Shown here piece by piece: positions 16,996 through 26,684 of a stretch of 62,695 nt of DNA. Location: contig UQTI01000007.1 of the NCBI GenBank assembly GCA_900543975.1, positions 1 to 62,695 of the forward strand, read 5' to 3'. The DNA comes from an uncultured Prevotella sp. GTDB taxonomy: Bacteria; Bacteroidota; Bacteroidia; Bacteroidales; Bacteroidaceae. Numbering within the stretch: position 1 is the first letter of the stretch; each line of letters begins with the position of its first letter. Under the pieces are notes generated by a model, which saw only the letters and a program-made list of their open reading frames with translations, did no database searches and was not told the origin of the DNA. The translations under genes and the position numbers were made by a program.

Positions 16996-17865
16996 GTGGA
17001 GACGGCCGATTTGTTGAAAAAGGTTCGCAAGATTGAAATCAAGACTCGCGGACTGAGTCAGAACATCTTTGCAGGCCAATACCACTCGGCTTTCAAAGGA
17101 CGCGGCATGGCCTTCTCGGAGGTGCGTGAGTATCAGTTTGGCGATGACGTGCGAGACATCGACTGGAATGTCACAGCCCGTTTCCAACGTCCCTATGTAA
17201 AGGTGTTTGAAGAGGAGCGTGAACTTACAGTCATGTTGCTCATTGATGTATCTGGCTCGCTTAATTTTGGAACATCGCATCAACTCAAGAAAGACATGGT
17301 GACGGAGATTGCTGCCACCTTGGCTTTTAGTGCAATACAAAACAACGACAAGATAGGCGTTATCTTCTTCTCTGACCGTATAGAGAAATATATCCCGCCA
17401 CAGAAAGGTCGCAAACACATCTTATATATAATACGCGAGATGCTCGACTTTCACCCACAAAGCAACAAAACTGATGTGGGGATGGCTCTTGAGTTTCTCA
17501 CCCGTGTCATGAAACGTCGTTGCACAGCCTTCGTGCTGAGCGATTTCTACACCCCAGACAACTTTGACAAGGTGCTGCAGATAGCGAACCGTAAACACGA
17601 TATGGTGGCTATACAGGTCTATGACGAGCGTGCCAAGGAGCTGCCTGATGTCGGCTTGATGCTTGTGCGCGATGCTGAGACAGGACACGACATGTATATA
17701 GATACCAGTTCAAAGAAGCTGAGACAGGCACACACGCGCTATTGGATTGAACGTGAGAACGTTTTACGCCAGACGTTTGCCAAGAGCAATGTCGATTGGG
17801 TGTCTGTGGCTACAAACGACGATTATGTCAAGGCTATGATGCTGCTCTTTGCCCAGCGTAGCTGA
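16996..17865 (+). CDS. DUF58 domain protein of the Bat operon
   Basis: A 289-residue soluble protein with a GTG start one base after the moxR stop, so translation is probably coupled. The DUF58 core FSEVREYQFGDDVRDIDWNV is at about 35-55. A VWA-like fold follows, with DVSGS as a MIDAS-type metal site and LSDFYTPDNF later. DUF58 proteins are constant partners of MoxR ATPases. Confidence 0.93.
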   Translation: METADLLKKVRKIEIKTRGLSQNIFAGQYHSAFKGRGMAFSEVREYQFGDDVRDIDWNVTARFQRPYVKVFEEERELTVMLLIDVSGSLNFGTSHQLKKDMVTEIAATLAFSAIQNNDKIGVIFFSDRIEKYIPPQKGRKHILYIIREMLDFHPQSNKTDVGMALEFLTRVMKRRCTAFVLSDFYTPDNFDKVLQIANRKHDMVAIQVYDERAKELPDVGLMLVRDAETGHDMYIDTSSKKLRQAHTRYWIERENVLRQTFAKSNVDWVSVATNDDYVKAMMLLFAQRS

Positions 17866-17925
17866 CGTGATTCTATTTCAATATAAATAGCATCTTTTTG
17901 ATACTTGTCTATTCTAAAAAATAAT

Positions 17926-19002
17926 GTGAAGTTGAAAAGAATATTTACAATAGTTCTCATGTGTGTCATGTCGGCAGCTATGGCTGTTGCACAGGTACAT
18001 GTAGAGGCAAAACTCGACTCTATGGTCATTCTCATTGGCCAGCAGACGCGCTATGTTGTGGACGTCACAGCCCCCAAGGGGTCAAAGGTGGTGTTCCCAA
18101 CGTTTGAGCGTTCACAATATATCGCTCCTGGAGTAGAAGTGTTGTCACAACGCGATGAGGCTCCTGCTGAGGTCGATGGATTGATGCGTTACAGCAAGAG
18201 TTATCTGCTTACCAGCTTTGACGAAAAAGCCTATGGCATAAGCAATTTTAAGGTTAGCGTGAACGGTAAGAAATATCTTGCCAACACTTTGGTCTTGAAG
18301 GTTATAACGATGGATGTGGACACCATTCATCCTGAGAAATTCTTTCCGCCCAAAGATGTGCAAGACAACCCGTTCATGTGGGGAGAGTGGAAACCTCTGT
18401 TCTGGTGTTCTTTCTTGGTGTTGCTCTTGGCATCGGCTTTCTTCTATTTGGTCGTTCGTCTGAAGCAGAACAAGCCTATCATTACACGCATCCGCATTGT
18501 AAAGAAGGTGTTGCCTCACCAGAAGGCTTTAACTGCCATTGACAAACTGAAACGTGACAAGATGGCATCGTCTGAAGACCAAAAGGCTTATTACACGCTT
18601 CTTACAGATACACTTCGACAGTATATACAGGAGCGGTTTGGCTTTAACGCACGAGAGATGACGAGCACGCAGATTCTTTACCACCTGCAACAAAACGGTG
18701 ATCAAAAGATGATAGATGAGCTACGGGAGCTGTTCCAGACAGCCGACCTCGTTAAGTTTGCAAAATATTCGACATTGCTTAATGAAAATGATCTCAACCT
18801 TGTCAATGCTGTCAATTTTATTGACCAGACAAAACAGGAGAACGTGCCGACAGAAGAGAAAATCGTGCCAACGCTTAGCGATGATGATAAACGGAGCCGT
18901 AACAGCCGAATTACAATAAAGTCGGTAATGTGGGCTGTTGGCGTGGCTGTCGCTCTTCTTGTTGCTTATGTGGCTTATCATATTTATTTATTGACAATTT
19001 AA
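17926..19002 (+). CDS. Bat-operon membrane protein
   Basis: A 358-residue protein from a GTG at 17926, chosen over a TTG 21 bp earlier because it begins directly with a signal-peptide-like MKLKRIFTIVLMCVMSAAMA. A periplasmic domain of about 130 residues follows, then a membrane helix (about LFWCSFLVLLLASAFFYLVV), a cytoplasmic part with a short TPR-like helical stretch (DTLRQYIQERFGFNAREMTS) and a C-terminal membrane helix. It is found at this position, between DUF58 and batA, in Bacteroidales Bat operons. The periplasmic part resembles a short BatD. No biochemical role is known to me. Confidence 0.82.
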   Translation: MKLKRIFTIVLMCVMSAAMAVAQVHVEAKLDSMVILIGQQTRYVVDVTAPKGSKVVFPTFERSQYIAPGVEVLSQRDEAPAEVDGLMRYSKSYLLTSFDEKAYGISNFKVSVNGKKYLANTLVLKVITMDVDTIHPEKFFPPKDVQDNPFMWGEWKPLFWCSFLVLLLASAFFYLVVRLKQNKPIITRIRIVKKVLPHQKALTAIDKLKRDKMASSEDQKAYYTLLTDTLRQYIQERFGFNAREMTSTQILYHLQQNGDQKMIDELRELFQTADLVKFAKYSTLLNENDLNLVNAVNFIDQTKQENVPTEEKIVPTLSDDDKRSRNSRITIKSVMWAVGVAVALLVAYVAYHIYLLTI

Positions 19003-19005
19003 GAC

Positions 19006-20004
19006 ATGGAATTTGCAAATAAGGAATATTTCGCACTCCTGCTGTTAATAGTGCCATACATCTTGTGGTATTTTCTCTACAGGAAGCATAGCGAGCCAAC
19101 AATGCGCATGAGCGACACAAATGTCTACCGCATGGCTCCCAAGAGCTGGCGCATACGCATAATTCACATGCCCATGTTCTTGCGTTGTGTGGCGTTTGTG
19201 CTGTTGGTCTGCATTCTTGCTCGCCCCCAGACACATAACTCGTGGGATAACAAACAGGTTGAAGGCATTGATATAATGCTCGTTATGGACGTTTCTACGT
19301 CTATGCTTGCAGAAGATTTGAAGCCTAACCGAATGGAGGCAGCCAAAAGCGTGGCATCAGAGTTTATATCAGACCGTCCTAACGACAACATTGGTTTGAC
19401 CATTTTTGCAGGCGAAGCTTTCACACAATGTCCTATGACAACAGACCACGCGTCATTGCTTAATCTGCTGCACACCGTTCGTACAGACATTGCATCGCGT
19501 GGCATTATTGCCGATGGTACAGCCATAGGTATGGGCTTGGCTAATGCTGTGTCGCGTTTGAAAGACTCAAAGGCTAAGAGCAAGGTTATAATTCTTCTTA
19601 CCGACGGCAGTAACAATATGGGTGACATCTCGCCGCTCACGAGTGCGCAGATAGCAAAAAGCTTTGGCATAAGAGTATACACGATCGGTGTGGGTACCAA
19701 CAAGGTGGCGCCTTATCCTATGCCTGTGGCAGGAGGCATTCAATATGTAAACATACCAGTTGAGATTGACACCAAGACTTTGGCTTCCATCGCCCAGACA
19801 ACAGACGCCAACTTTTACCGTGCAACTAACAATCGTGAGTTGTCGCAAATTTATAAGGACATAGACAAACTGGAGAAGACAAAGATGGATGTTAAACGCT
19901 ATTCAAAGCGTTATGAGGCTTATCAACCATTTGCCTTAGCCTTGCTTGTCATCTTGTTGCTTGAGGTGGTAATGCGCACCATGGTGTTGCGTCGCATACC
20001 TTGA
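19006..20004 (+). CDS. batA: BatA, membrane VWA-domain protein
   Basis: The 332 residues have two N-terminal membrane helices (about 8-25 and 57-75), a von Willebrand A domain with the MIDAS motif DVSTS (D95-S99) and LLTDGSNNMGD, and a C-terminal helix at about 302-322. BatA is part of the membrane complex linked to oxygen tolerance in Bacteroides. It starts 3 bp after the preceding stop and is followed by its paralogue batB. Confidence 0.93.
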   Translation: MEFANKEYFALLLLIVPYILWYFLYRKHSEPTMRMSDTNVYRMAPKSWRIRIIHMPMFLRCVAFVLLVCILARPQTHNSWDNKQVEGIDIMLVMDVSTSMLAEDLKPNRMEAAKSVASEFISDRPNDNIGLTIFAGEAFTQCPMTTDHASLLNLLHTVRTDIASRGIIADGTAIGMGLANAVSRLKDSKAKSKVIILLTDGSNNMGDISPLTSAQIAKSFGIRVYTIGVGTNKVAPYPMPVAGGIQYVNIPVEIDTKTLASIAQTTDANFYRATNNRELSQIYKDIDKLEKTKMDVKRYSKRYEAYQPFALALLVILLLEVVMRTMVLRRIP

Positions 20005-20073
20005 TATGTAATGGTCGTTTATGAAAAATGATCTGACCATAAACATGTAAAATATGAATAATAATTAAGAAAA

Positions 20074-21123
20074 ATGTTCAGATTTGAAGACCCACAATAT
20101 TTATGGCTACTCTTGATAGTGCCACTATTTTTTGCGCTTAGGTTTCTTTCAGACCGTTTCCGCTATAAACGTTTGCGTCGGTTTGGCGACTTGAAGCTCA
20201 TTGCTCAACTCATGCCGGAGATGTCGATGAAACGCTCTTTCATGAAGTATGCACTCATGATGTCGGCTGTGGCTCTTGTTTGTGTAATGTTGGCCCGTCC
20301 TCAGATGGGTTCAAAGATAAGCAATGAAAAACGTAGTGGCATCGAGACGATAATATGTCTTGACATTTCCAACTCTATGTTGGCTGAAGACGTGTTGCCT
20401 TCACGTCTTGACAAATCGAAAATGCTTGTAGAAAATCTTGTCGACAATTTTACAAACGACAAAATAGGTCTCGTCGTGTTTGCCGGCGATGCCTTTGTGC
20501 AGTTGCCGATAACAAGCGACTATGTGTCGGCAAAGATGTTTCTTCAGAACACGACGCCTTCGCTCATCTCTACTCAAGGCACAGACATTGCAAGGGCAAT
20601 AAATCTTGCTACAGCAAGTTTCACACAACAGAAAAATGTGGGACGTGCCGTCATTCTCATTACGGATGGCGAAGACCATGAAGGTGGGGCCATTGAGGCA
20701 GCCAAGGATGCAAAGAAAAAGGGTATAAATGTGTTCATTCTTGGTGTTGGAAGCACCAAAGGTGCTCCCATACCGTTGGGCAACGGCGATTACCTGAAAG
20801 ACAATACGGGCAATACTGTTATGACAGCCCTTAACGAGCAGATGTGTCAACAAGTAGCACATGCAGGAAGTGGTACATACATTCATGTGGACAATACCAA
20901 CGATGCTCAAGAAAAGCTAAATAATGAGCTGGCTAAGCTACAGAAAGGCGAGACAGAGAGTGTCGTTTATAGTGAGTATGATGAACAGTTCCAAGCTGTA
21001 GCTCTTCTTGTTGTTCTTTTCCTAATTGTTGAGGTGTGCATTCTTGAGGCCAAAAATCCGCGTCTGAAAAATGTTCGTATATTCAAGGCCAAACCGAAGG
21101 TTGGAAAAAGTGACATTAAATAA
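20074..21123 (+). CDS. batB: BatB, membrane VWA-domain protein
   Basis: The 349 residues are a paralogue of BatA with the same plan: N-terminal helices at about 8-25 and 58-74, a VWA domain with MIDAS motif DISNS (D97-S101), ITDGEDHEGG, and a C-terminal helix followed by a basic cytoplasmic tail. It probably pairs with BatA in the membrane, with the VWA domains presented on one side. Confidence 0.93.
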   Translation: MFRFEDPQYLWLLLIVPLFFALRFLSDRFRYKRLRRFGDLKLIAQLMPEMSMKRSFMKYALMMSAVALVCVMLARPQMGSKISNEKRSGIETIICLDISNSMLAEDVLPSRLDKSKMLVENLVDNFTNDKIGLVVFAGDAFVQLPITSDYVSAKMFLQNTTPSLISTQGTDIARAINLATASFTQQKNVGRAVILITDGEDHEGGAIEAAKDAKKKGINVFILGVGSTKGAPIPLGNGDYLKDNTGNTVMTALNEQMCQQVAHAGSGTYIHVDNTNDAQEKLNNELAKLQKGETESVVYSEYDEQFQAVALLVVLFLIVEVCILEAKNPRLKNVRIFKAKPKVGKSDIK

Positions 21124-21225
21124 TATTAACACAAAGAGTTATAAAGACTGGCATATTATAAATGCCATATATGTAATTTAGACAAAGATGGATTACGTCT
21201 ATAATCCACCTGTAAATTGGAATAT

Positions 21226-21903
21226 ATGATGAAGAGATACTTCTTCTTATTTGTAGCTTGCTTGTTGAGCGTTGCAACTATGGCTCAAGCAGATAGACAG
21301 TTTATACGCACGGGAAACCGCTACTATCGTCTACAAAACTTTGCAAAAGCTGAGGCAGAATACCGCAAGGCGGTAGCTGTGAATGGTGAAAATGCGCAAG
21401 CTCTTTACAATCTTGGTTGCGCTTTGATGATGCAGCAAAAAGACTCTATTGCCGTTGAACAATTTCAAAAGGCTGGCTCATTGGAGAAAAGCGCATTGAG
21501 AAAGGCTAAAGTCTATCACAATATAGGCGTGGTCTGTCAGGCTCATCGTATCTATGGTGATGCTATAAAAGCTTATGAAGAGAGCTTGCGCAATAATCCT
21601 TCAGACGATGAAACCCGTTATAACCTCGCGCTTTGTAAACGTCTGCAAAAGAATCAGAAGAAAAATCAGCAGAATAAAGGTGGGGGCAATAGCAAAGAGA
21701 AAGACAAAGGTAAAGACAAGCAGAACAAGGATCAGAATGACAAAAAACAGCAGAGCCAGAAGAATGATCAAAAAGACAAAATGAGTAAGGACAATGCTGA
21801 GCAATTGCTTAATGCTGCCATGCAAGACGAGAAAAATACGCAGCAACGCATAAAGAAAGCGATGCAGCAACCACGTTCACGCAAGCTACAGAAAGCATGG
21901 TGA
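21226..21903 (+). CDS. batC: BatC, TPR protein
   Basis: A 225-residue secreted or membrane-associated protein. The start at 21226 is chosen over a TTG at 21217 because MMKRYFFLFVACLLSVATMA is a signal peptide. Two to three TPR units follow (RQFIRTGNRYYRLQNFAKAE; YNLGCALMMQQKDSIAVEQF; YNLALCKRL). A strongly charged Lys/Asp/Gln/Asn-rich segment occupies about 145-190 and may be a flexible linker. The TPRs are expected to hold other Bat proteins together. Confidence 0.9.
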   Translation: MMKRYFFLFVACLLSVATMAQADRQFIRTGNRYYRLQNFAKAEAEYRKAVAVNGENAQALYNLGCALMMQQKDSIAVEQFQKAGSLEKSALRKAKVYHNIGVVCQAHRIYGDAIKAYEESLRNNPSDDETRYNLALCKRLQKNQKKNQQNKGGGNSKEKDKGKDKQNKDQNDKKQQSQKNDQKDKMSKDNAEQLLNAAMQDEKNTQQRIKKAMQQPRSRKLQKAW

Positions 21904-22000
21904 TAACAGATCATTTTTGTTATTGTGAGACTTGATTCTTAAGTTGTATATAAAATTGCCTTTACAAAGGCTGTTTATGATATTGAATGACATTGTAAGT

Positions 22001-24622
22001 ATGAAATACAAATTACAATTATTGGCTTTATTATTTACAGTTATTGTTTGTAGCATTAATGCCCAAACCATATCTGTTGTAGCGCCGTCACATGTTGCTA
22101 CTGGTGAGAATTTTCGCATTGCTTATACCGTATCTACACAAAATGTTGATGATTTCAGAGCAGGAAACATACCGTCCGGAATTGAAGTTATTGCTGGACC
22201 ATACACCTCTACACAGTCGAGCTTTCAGATGGTTAATGGTCATACAAGCAGTTCTTCGTCGGTAACTTACACCTATACGCTATATGCAGAAAAGGCAGGA
22301 ACCTATACCGTTCCGGCAGCTCGAGCCCATGTCGGTGGCAAAACAATAACGTCGCGTGCGGTGAAGCTTACGGTATCAGGCCAGACTCGTAAGAACGGAA
22401 ATGTCCCGCAAATGCATGATGACGATGCCCATTCCATGCGTCAAGCCGGTTCTCATATATCAGGAAACGACCTTTTTGTAAAGGTTAGTGCAAGCAAGAA
22501 ACGGGTGTATGAGCAAGAGCCTATATTGCTTACATATAAGGTGTATACGCTTGTCGATTTGACATCGCTTGATGGAAAAATGCCTGATCTTACGGGATTC
22601 CACACTCAGGAAATACCCTTGCCTACGCAGAAATCGTTTCATGTAGAGAAGGTTAATGGACGCAATTATCGTTGTGTTACATGGAGCCAATATGTCATGT
22701 ATCCGCAGATGACGGGCAAACTGAAAATACCAAGTATCACGTTTAAAGGCATCGTTGTGCAGCAGAACCGTTCGGTAGATCCTTTTGAAGCGTTCTTTAA
22801 TGGAGGCTCTGGTTATGTGGAGGTGAAACGTGACATTGTTGCGCCCGGCCTTGACGTACAGGTTGATGCTTTGCCTAACAAGCCAGTAGGCTTTTCTGGA
22901 GGTGTAGGTAAGTTTAGTATCTCTGCACAGGTCGACCATGCTACGGTAAAAGCTGGTACGCCTGTGACGCTTCGTGTTGTTGTTGGAGGCACAGGAAACT
23001 TGAAACTTATAAAACAACCAATCGTTACGTTCCCCAAGGATTTTGATAAGTATGATCCGAAGGTAACAGACAAAACAAGTCTGTCGTCAAATGGCATTGG
23101 TGGAAACATGATTTATGATTTCCTTGTCGTTCCACGCAACCAAGGTAAATATACCATTCCTGCAATATCTCTCACTTACTATGACACACAAGCCAATGCA
23201 TACCGTACGGTGAGCACTCAACCTGTCACATTGACTGTGACCAAGGGTGACGGTTCTTCAACCACTATTGATGATTATTCGGGTGCGAAAGGTGCAAATG
23301 ACATCCTTCCAATAAAGAAAGGTAGCTCAAGCTTGGTTTCTAACCAATGGTTCTTTGGGTCTGTCGGTTACATGTTGTCGCTTCTTGTACCTTTCCTTGT
23401 GTTCGTGGCAATGATAATAATCTTCCGTAAACGAGCAATTGACAATGCTGACGTAATAGGCATGAAGGGTAAAAAAGCTAACAAAGTGGCTATCAAACGC
23501 TTACGCAAGGCTGATAAACTGATGCATGCTGGCAAACAAGCCGAGTTTTATGATGAGGTCTTGCGTGCTCTTTGGGGGTATGTAGGTGACAAACTGAATA
23601 TGCCTGTAGAACAGCTTTCGCGCGAGAATATTGCAGAAAAACTGTCATCATGTGCTGTAAACGACGAAACTGTTGGCCGTTTTATCGGCGCTCTTGATGA
23701 ATGTGAATATGAGCGTTATGCTCCTGGTGACCCAGCCGGCAATATGAACAAAACTTATACATCGGCCCTTGAGGCTATCATGGATATTGAGAACTCTATG
23801 AAAAAGATAAAGAAAGGACACAAGTTTGGCGAGAATAAAATGCTGTTATTTACTGTTGTCGTTTTCATGTTCATGCACATGGCGTCTTTACCTGTTATGG
23901 CTGTTGACAACAATGATGAGCCGCAGAAGTTGAGCGCCATGAAGAATGAAGCTGACGAAGCTTATGGCAAAGGAAATTATCAACAGGCAATTTCTCTATA
24001 TAACGAGTTGTTGAAAAATGGGCAATCTGTCGACGCTTATTACAACCTCGGCAACGCCTACTATCGTAGTGACAACATTCCACAGGCGTTGTTGGCTTAT
24101 GAACGTGCTTCTTTGCTGGATCCTTCAGATAAGGCCGTGCGCTTCAATCTTGAGTTTGTCAACGGTAAAACTATTGATAAGGTTGGAAACGCTAACGAGA
24201 TGTTTTTCGTTGTGGCGTATCGCTCAATCGTAAACATGATGAGTTTAAAAGGATGGACGACGCTCTCAATAACAGCTTTCATGTTATCATTACTTTTGGC
24301 GCTTGCCTACCTTTTCGGAACAGCAATGTGGATGCGCAAGAGTGGGTTCTATGGAGCTCTACTTGCATTTGTCGTGTTTGCCTCAAGTGTGTTGTTTGCA
24401 TGGCAACAACATTCTCGACTTGTCAATCGTGATGGTGCCATTGTTGTTGCCCCTGCTGTGAACGTGAAGAAAACACCAGCCGACTCTAGTTCCGATGCTT
24501 TTGTCATTCATGAGGGCACGCGTGTAACAATTACAGACAGCACTATGCGCGATTGGTATGGCGTGGAACTGAATGACGGTCGCGAGGGATGGATTAAAAA
24601 GAAGCAGATAGAACTGATATGA
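22001..24622 (+). CDS. batD: BatD-BatE fusion (oxygen-tolerance protein, TPR, SH3)
   Basis: The 873 residues start at the ATG at 22001, which opens a signal peptide ending near IVCSINA. Residues about 22-470 are the BatD periplasmic domain with repeated beta-sandwich modules. A membrane helix follows (GYMLSLLVPFLVFVAMIIIF), then a cytoplasmic helical domain. At residue 614 (nt 23840) a second signal-peptide-like stretch begins, MLLFTVVVFMFMHMASLP. It leads into BatE-type TPRs (ADEAYGKGNYQQAISLYNEL; YYNLGNAYYRSDNIPQALLA), two more membrane helices and a C-terminal bacterial SH3 domain (VVAPAVNVKKTPADSSS). Elsewhere BatD and BatE are usually separate genes; here no stop separates them. Confidence 0.88.
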   Translation: MKYKLQLLALLFTVIVCSINAQTISVVAPSHVATGENFRIAYTVSTQNVDDFRAGNIPSGIEVIAGPYTSTQSSFQMVNGHTSSSSSVTYTYTLYAEKAGTYTVPAARAHVGGKTITSRAVKLTVSGQTRKNGNVPQMHDDDAHSMRQAGSHISGNDLFVKVSASKKRVYEQEPILLTYKVYTLVDLTSLDGKMPDLTGFHTQEIPLPTQKSFHVEKVNGRNYRCVTWSQYVMYPQMTGKLKIPSITFKGIVVQQNRSVDPFEAFFNGGSGYVEVKRDIVAPGLDVQVDALPNKPVGFSGGVGKFSISAQVDHATVKAGTPVTLRVVVGGTGNLKLIKQPIVTFPKDFDKYDPKVTDKTSLSSNGIGGNMIYDFLVVPRNQGKYTIPAISLTYYDTQANAYRTVSTQPVTLTVTKGDGSSTTIDDYSGAKGANDILPIKKGSSSLVSNQWFFGSVGYMLSLLVPFLVFVAMIIIFRKRAIDNADVIGMKGKKANKVAIKRLRKADKLMHAGKQAEFYDEVLRALWGYVGDKLNMPVEQLSRENIAEKLSSCAVNDETVGRFIGALDECEYERYAPGDPAGNMNKTYTSALEAIMDIENSMKKIKKGHKFGENKMLLFTVVVFMFMHMASLPVMAVDNNDEPQKLSAMKNEADEAYGKGNYQQAISLYNELLKNGQSVDAYYNLGNAYYRSDNIPQALLAYERASLLDPSDKAVRFNLEFVNGKTIDKVGNANEMFFVVAYRSIVNMMSLKGWTTLSITAFMLSLLLALAYLFGTAMWMRKSGFYGALLAFVVFASSVLFAWQQHSRLVNRDGAIVVAPAVNVKKTPADSSSDAFVIHEGTRVTITDSTMRDWYGVELNDGREGWIKKKQIELI

Positions 24623-24656
24623 TGTGCCTTTGTTTCATGTTTAAAACTGTAAAGAA

Positions 24657-25346
24657 ATGAATGTTCTTACTATAGCCGATATTGACCGCTCTCTACTGTT
24701 CTTCCTTAACGGTAGCGATTCGTTGTTTTATGACAATTTCATGAGCGTGTTGACGTCTGGTTTTACATGGATTCCGCTTTATATCGCATTGCTTGCCATT
24801 GTAATAAAAAACAACGAGACAATGACACAGATCCTTCTGATTGTAGGCTGTGCTCTGTTGTGTGTTGTCATAGCTGATGGAGTGGCCGATTTTATAGCAA
24901 AACCCTACTTCCAACGATGGCGCCCATGTAATGACCCAATAATAAAGTATGACGTGCAGGTCGTTGGGAACGAGCGTGGGGGAAAGTATGGCTTCTTCTC
25001 TGCTCATGCCGCCAACACATTTTCTTTGGCTCTGTTCTTCTGTATGCTTGTTCGAAACAAGCTCCTTACAACCGTAATGTTAGGATGGTCTCTTCTTAAC
25101 TGCTACACGCGCATATATCTTGGTATGCATTATCCGGGTGATATAGTGTGTGGCATTGCATGGGGGGCTGTGAGTGGGCTAATTGCATATGGTGTTTATT
25201 TTCGCATTTATTATCGCATATCTCCGAAGATCTATTATGTGTCAACGCAATATTCGTCTACAGGTTATGACCTGTCTGACATCTGTATGGTGGCATTGGT
25301 GTTTCTTTTTATTTTGATGTATGCGTTATTGAGGGCTCTAATATGA
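24657..25346 (+). CDS. PAP2-family membrane phosphatase
   Basis: A 229-residue protein with about six membrane helices and the three PAP2 motifs: KPYFQRWRP, SAHAANTFS and RIYLGMHYPGD. The conserved histidines of the last two form the phosphohistidine site. Likely substrates are lipid phosphates such as undecaprenyl diphosphate, phosphatidic acid or lipid A. It starts 34 bp after the BatD-E stop and could be co-transcribed with the Bat operon. Confidence 0.9.
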   Translation: MNVLTIADIDRSLLFFLNGSDSLFYDNFMSVLTSGFTWIPLYIALLAIVIKNNETMTQILLIVGCALLCVVIADGVADFIAKPYFQRWRPCNDPIIKYDVQVVGNERGGKYGFFSAHAANTFSLALFFCMLVRNKLLTTVMLGWSLLNCYTRIYLGMHYPGDIVCGIAWGAVSGLIAYGVYFRIYYRISPKIYYVSTQYSSTGYDLSDICMVALVFLFILMYALLRALI

Positions 25347-25434
25347 TATTAAATAAACTTCTCTTGTCTGCTGCCGCACAAATAAAGTATACTGTTAATC
25401 ATTAATTAATTGATTGTTAATTATAAAAACAAAG

Positions 25435-26652
25435 ATGGAAACAAAACAAATACATATTACCGATTATAATTATCCGCTTCCTGATGAGCGTATTGCAAAA
25501 TTCCCACTAAAGGAACGTGACCACAGCAAGCTGTTGGTCTATCGTCATGGTGAAGTGGGGGAGGATGTGTTCTACAACCTTCCCGACTATTTGCCTTCAG
25601 GTGCCCTTATGGTTTTTAATAACACAAAGGTCATTCAGGCACGCATGCATTTCCGTAAGGAGACAGGTGCTCTTATAGAAGTGTTCTTGCTTGAACCTTT
25701 TGAACCTGCCGATTATGAGCAGATGTTCCAAACAACAGGCCGTTGTTCTTGGCTTTGCATTGTCGGTAATTTAAAAAAGTGGAAGGAAGGTGCTTTGCAC
25801 CGCACTTTTGATGTAAAAGGTGTGTCAACGACATTAAGCGTTACTCGTGAGAAAGAAGTGGGCACAAGCCAGCTAATAACATTTGAGTGGTCTTCTGACG
25901 TGTCGTTTGCCGACATTCTTGATGCCGTTGGAGAGCTTCCCATACCTCCGTATCTCAACCGTAAGACCGAAGAAAGTGATAAGGTTACTTATCAGACCGT
26001 TTACTCAAAAATAAAAGGGTCGGTTGCCGCTCCCACGGCCGGACTCCATTTTACACCAAACGTCTTGTCTGCTCTCGATGCTGCAGGCATTGATCGTGAA
26101 GAGGTAACTCTTCATGTAGGCGCAGGAACATTCAAACCTGTAAAGAGCGACACCATCGGTGGCCATGAAATGCATACAGAGTTTATTTGTGTGCATCGTC
26201 AAACGCTTGAAAAGCTTCTACGTCATGATGCTAAAGCCATTGCCGTTGGCACTACAAGTGTAAGAACCTTGGAGAGTCTCTACTATATAGGTCTAAAGCT
26301 TCATATGAATCCTAAGTTGGAGGAACATGAGCTGCATGTAAGCCAATGGGAACCATATAATGTAAATGACGAAGATTTAATCTCGTCAGAAGAAGCAATA
26401 AAGAGTGTCTTGCAGTTCTTGGATGACAACAACCTTAATGCCCTTCATTCCAGCACACAGATTATCATTGCGCCTGGCTATGAATATAAGATTGTGAAAA
26501 TGCTTGTCACAAATTTTCATCAGCCTCAGAGCACACTCTTGCTTCTTGTTAGCGCTTTCCTTCATGGCGATTGGCACAAAGTGTATGACTATGCCTTGTC
26601 TCATGATTTCCGCTTCTTGAGCTATGGAGATAGTTCGTTGCTCATTCCATAA
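25435..26652 (+). CDS. queA: S-adenosylmethionine:tRNA ribosyltransferase-isomerase
   Basis: It transfers the ribosyl part of SAM to preQ1 in tRNA to give epoxyqueuosine. The 405 residues start at ATG 25435, rather than a TTG 21 bp upstream. Typical blocks are YPLPDERIAKFPLKERDHSK, VFNNTKVIQARM, VAAPTAGLHFT and LHVGAGTFKPV. No preQ1 riboswitch was recognised upstream. Confidence 0.95.
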   Translation: METKQIHITDYNYPLPDERIAKFPLKERDHSKLLVYRHGEVGEDVFYNLPDYLPSGALMVFNNTKVIQARMHFRKETGALIEVFLLEPFEPADYEQMFQTTGRCSWLCIVGNLKKWKEGALHRTFDVKGVSTTLSVTREKEVGTSQLITFEWSSDVSFADILDAVGELPIPPYLNRKTEESDKVTYQTVYSKIKGSVAAPTAGLHFTPNVLSALDAAGIDREEVTLHVGAGTFKPVKSDTIGGHEMHTEFICVHRQTLEKLLRHDAKAIAVGTTSVRTLESLYYIGLKLHMNPKLEEHELHVSQWEPYNVNDEDLISSEEAIKSVLQFLDDNNLNALHSSTQIIIAPGYEYKIVKMLVTNFHQPQSTLLLLVSAFLHGDWHKVYDYALSHDFRFLSYGDSSLLIP

Positions 26653-26684
26653 TTGTTTGATAATAGATAATAAAAAGATTCAAT

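Noticed and set aside
25347..25434. PreQ1 riboswitch upstream of queA
   Set aside because: The leader is AT-rich with no clear preQ1-type pseudoknot.
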